Source of the DNA: Pseudomonadota bacterium | GTDB taxonomy: Bacteria > Pseudomonadota > Alphaproteobacteria > Rhizobiales > Beijerinckiaceae | Direction of reading: 5' to 3' | NCBI GenBank assembly: GCA_023452965.1 | Contig: JAEXUU010000607.1 | Coordinates: forward strand, 1-6,265 | Length of the DNA stretch: 6,265 nt | In this document: one piece after another, positions 4,573-6,265 of the stretch | How positions within the stretch are numbered: position 1 is the first letter of the stretch | Layout of the letters: each line of letters begins with the position of its first letter | Notes under the pieces: model-generated | What the model was told of the DNA's origin: nothing | Database searches by the model: none | What the model saw: only the letters and a program-made list of their open reading frames with translations | Program-made: the position numbers and the translations under genes

Positions 4573-6265
4573 TTAAGCATAGGAGGTGACGGGAGCCTTG
4601 GCCTCCTTCTGGCGCTGCTGGATGCTACCTAGCCACGTCTCCAGTTTCACGACTTCGGCTATCAGATCGGCATGAGAAACAGTCTCAGGGTTCAGGGTTT
4701 CCGCGGACGTATGCATCTCTTCCGACAACCGGCCTCGCGCTGCTGTTACGGTCTTAACGTCGTCATCGCTGATGATCGCGAGCTTGAATAGACTGTTGCC
4801 CTTTATGGCGTTATCGAATCGAGCAAGGACCGGAAATACAAAGTCTGCGATGCCTTGATCCCAAGATTCTCGAAGTTGCTCGATGATGCCTTTGCAGAAG
4901 ATAGTCCGCCGAGCATCCGGCCATGTATCAAATTGGTGCTTTGCTTCTTTCAGCTCCGAGCGCAGGGATTGCGCCAATTGTTGCGCTGATTTCGCCTTCA
5001 TCGGCAGCGCTGACTCCACAAAGCCGGGTCGGCTCTGTTTGCGACAAACTGTCTGATACTGGATGGAGCGCGTTTTTGCGTCCGCTTCGCGACGCAACTC
5101 GAAAAGAAACGTCAGATCGTGTGTAAACACGATGACCTGCCGGTGCTCAGCCTCCTCTACAAGTCGCGCTGCTACCGCCCTGCGATGAATGTGATCGAGC
5201 GATGACATAGGGTCGTCGAACACAATACTGGAGTATTGTTTGGATGTGACAAGCTCGGCCAGGAATGCAGCGAGTGCGACGCAACGATGTTCGCCCTCGC
5301 TGAAAATCTCGCCCACAGGCTCATCAGGTTTCTCAACGAGACAAACTTGAAAATATGACACAGCATTCGAATCTTTGACTTTCCGAAGCTCGACCGGCAT
5401 TCTAGCCAACTTGAGCTTATCAATCTCACGCGCGAATCGACCGCGTAAGGCGTTCGTAACAAGCTTGTCAGACAATTCCTTATTCTTAGTCGTAACGGAT
5501 CGTTTTGCCGTATCCTTTGCGGCCTTGGTTATGATTTCGGCCTCTTTGCGCCTCTCAATCTCGGCTTTAATGTCCGCGAGTAGAGGGCCGAGTGCCTCTC
5601 GATCTTTCAGTTCTCGATATTCCTTCACCAAGGCAAGGTGCTCTGGGCTGTTTTGATCGGCTGACAGTTGAAGCGCACGACTCGCAAGGCGGACAGATAG
5701 CGCGGCGAGTGCAGTGGCTGGGAAGGCAGTGAGTTGCTCGGGAGCGGTCTTGCTACGGACGAAAGATCGAAGCCGCCAAGCCGCCCGCGTACTGCATTCT
5801 CTCACAACACCGGCAAGAGAGACGTCCCCGATCTCGGTCTCAATGAGGCTAACGAACTGGCGGCGGGCCGCAGCGCTCATATGCTTAGCGGCGGCTTGTT
5901 TTATCGCATCGCTATAGGCCTCTTCCGCGGCGTCTTCGTCGGCTTTTGTCGAGCCCTTAACGAACGTCTCGAACGTCACGAGGCGCTCAATCGCATCTTT
6001 TTCCCTGGGCTGCTGGCAAAGCACGCACAACTCATCATGGCCCGTTGGATGCGGGAATGTCCTGCTCGGATATGCGATGCCATCGGAGTATTTCCGGGCG
6101 GCCTCCCAAAGAGCGCGCCATGTCGCCTTCCCCACGTCAGGAAGCGGCGAAGCGGCGAACAACGCGTCGGATGCCAATTTCGCGCTCTCGGCTTTGGTTT
6201 CCCAGTCGGATTTCAAGGAGGAGCGCATCGCAAACGCCGCAGGAGATGCCGTGTCGACCAGATTC
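4573..6265 (-). CDS. Rad50/SMC-like ABC-type ATPase with CxxC zinc-hook-like motif (5' end outside the window)
   Basis: Not a gene I can name. Seen: the frame is open from the right edge to a TAA at 4573-4575, and 12 codons precede the ATG at 6228, so that ATG is probably internal. Numbered from it (551 aa): CVLC (68-71) followed by QQP, like the Rad50/RloC zinc hook; a charged helical, coiled-coil-like region (about 195-275); an ABC signature FSEGEHR (309-315); Walker B SIVFDDP with D338 and D339; D-loop SSLDH (342-346); and switch histidine H370 in VIVFTHD. A C-terminal domain of about 170 residues contains HTSAETLNP (506-514). Walker A must lie upstream, outside the window. Known: AAA_13-type ATPases with this layout occur in DNA repair and in phage defence. 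The base composition is clearly less GC-rich than the neighbours, suggesting acquisition. It reads in the same direction as imuA but need not belong to that operon. Confidence 0.8.
   Translation of the reverse strand, partial: NLVDTASPAAFAMRSSLKSDWETKAESAKLASDALFAASPLPDVGKATWRALWEAARKYSDGIAYPSRTFPHPTGHDELCVLCQQPREKDAIERLVTFETFVKGSTKADEDAAEEAYSDAIKQAAAKHMSAAARRQFVSLIETEIGDVSLAGVVRECSTRAAWRLRSFVRSKTAPEQLTAFPATALAALSVRLASRALQLSADQNSPEHLALVKEYRELKDREALGPLLADIKAEIERRKEAEIITKAAKDTAKRSVTTKNKELSDKLVTNALRGRFAREIDKLKLARMPVELRKVKDSNAVSYFQVCLVEKPDEPVGEIFSEGEHRCVALAAFLAELVTSKQYSSIVFDDPMSSLDHIHRRAVAARLVEEAEHRQVIVFTHDLTFLFELRREADAKTRSIQYQTVCRKQSRPGFVESALPMKAKSAQQLAQSLRSELKEAKHQFDTWPDARRTIFCKGIIEQLRESWDQGIADFVFPVLARFDNAIKGNSLFKLAIISDDDVKTVTAARGRLSEEMHTSAETLNPETVSHADLIAEVVKLETWLGSIQQRQKEAKAPVTSYA

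Noticed and set aside
4562..4580. Terminator hairpin at the 3' end of the ATPase gene
   Set aside because: AGCGA/TCGCT can pair only with a two-base loop, and no run of T follows on the minus strand.
4573..6265. The ATPase as RloC, a tRNA-cleaving defence protein
   Set aside because: The CxxC hook and ABC motifs fit, but the C-terminal R500-x3-E504 is followed by a histidine only two residues later. The known PrrC/RloC nuclease triad has the histidine much further downstream. The name is not supported.

Overview
The window looks like a chromosomal segment of a high-GC alphaproteobacterium. Two independent signs support this: an imuA-imuB mutagenesis cassette, and upstream of it a direct-repeat LexA box of the alphaproteobacterial type (GTTC-N7-GTTC). 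The ImuB N-terminus would fit Sphingomonadales or Rhizobiales, but I cannot place it more closely.

Layout: (1) Positions 1-1169, minus strand: imuA, followed with an 86-bp overlap by the first 167 codons of imuB, which runs off the left edge. A LexA box (1207-1221) and a good -35 element (1239-1244) lie just upstream of imuA. (2) Positions 1268-4490: a complete IS66-family insertion sequence of 3223 bp with perfect 20-bp terminal inverted repeats and a perfect 8-bp target duplication (AGCGAGGG, 1260-1267 and 4491-4498). It carries tnpA, tnpB and tnpC in the usual order, plus a fourth gene that starts inside the end of tnpC. The fourth gene encodes a UPF0149/YecA-like protein with a SEC-C type zinc-binding tail. 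(3) Positions 4573 to the right edge, minus strand: a large ABC/SMC-type (Rad50/AAA_13-like) ATPase with a CxxC zinc-hook-like motif. Its Walker A part lies outside the window. It is visibly less GC-rich than everything to its left.

How it works together: imuA and imuB should be transcribed together from an SOS promoter. ImuA and ImuB act with DnaE2 in error-prone translesion synthesis. The IS landed between the 3' end of the ATPase gene and the imuA promoter, only 15 bp from the -35 hexamer, and appears to leave that promoter intact. Within the IS, tnpA and tnpB are coupled by an ATGA overlap, and a hairpin covers the tnpA ribosome-binding site and start. The ATPase is read in the same direction as imuAB, but it is compositionally distinct and probably accessory DNA, possibly a defence or DNA-repair gene. 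The points most worth a second look are the gene carried inside the IS, the hairpin at the tnpA start, the IS placement against the SOS promoter, and the zinc-hook ATPase.
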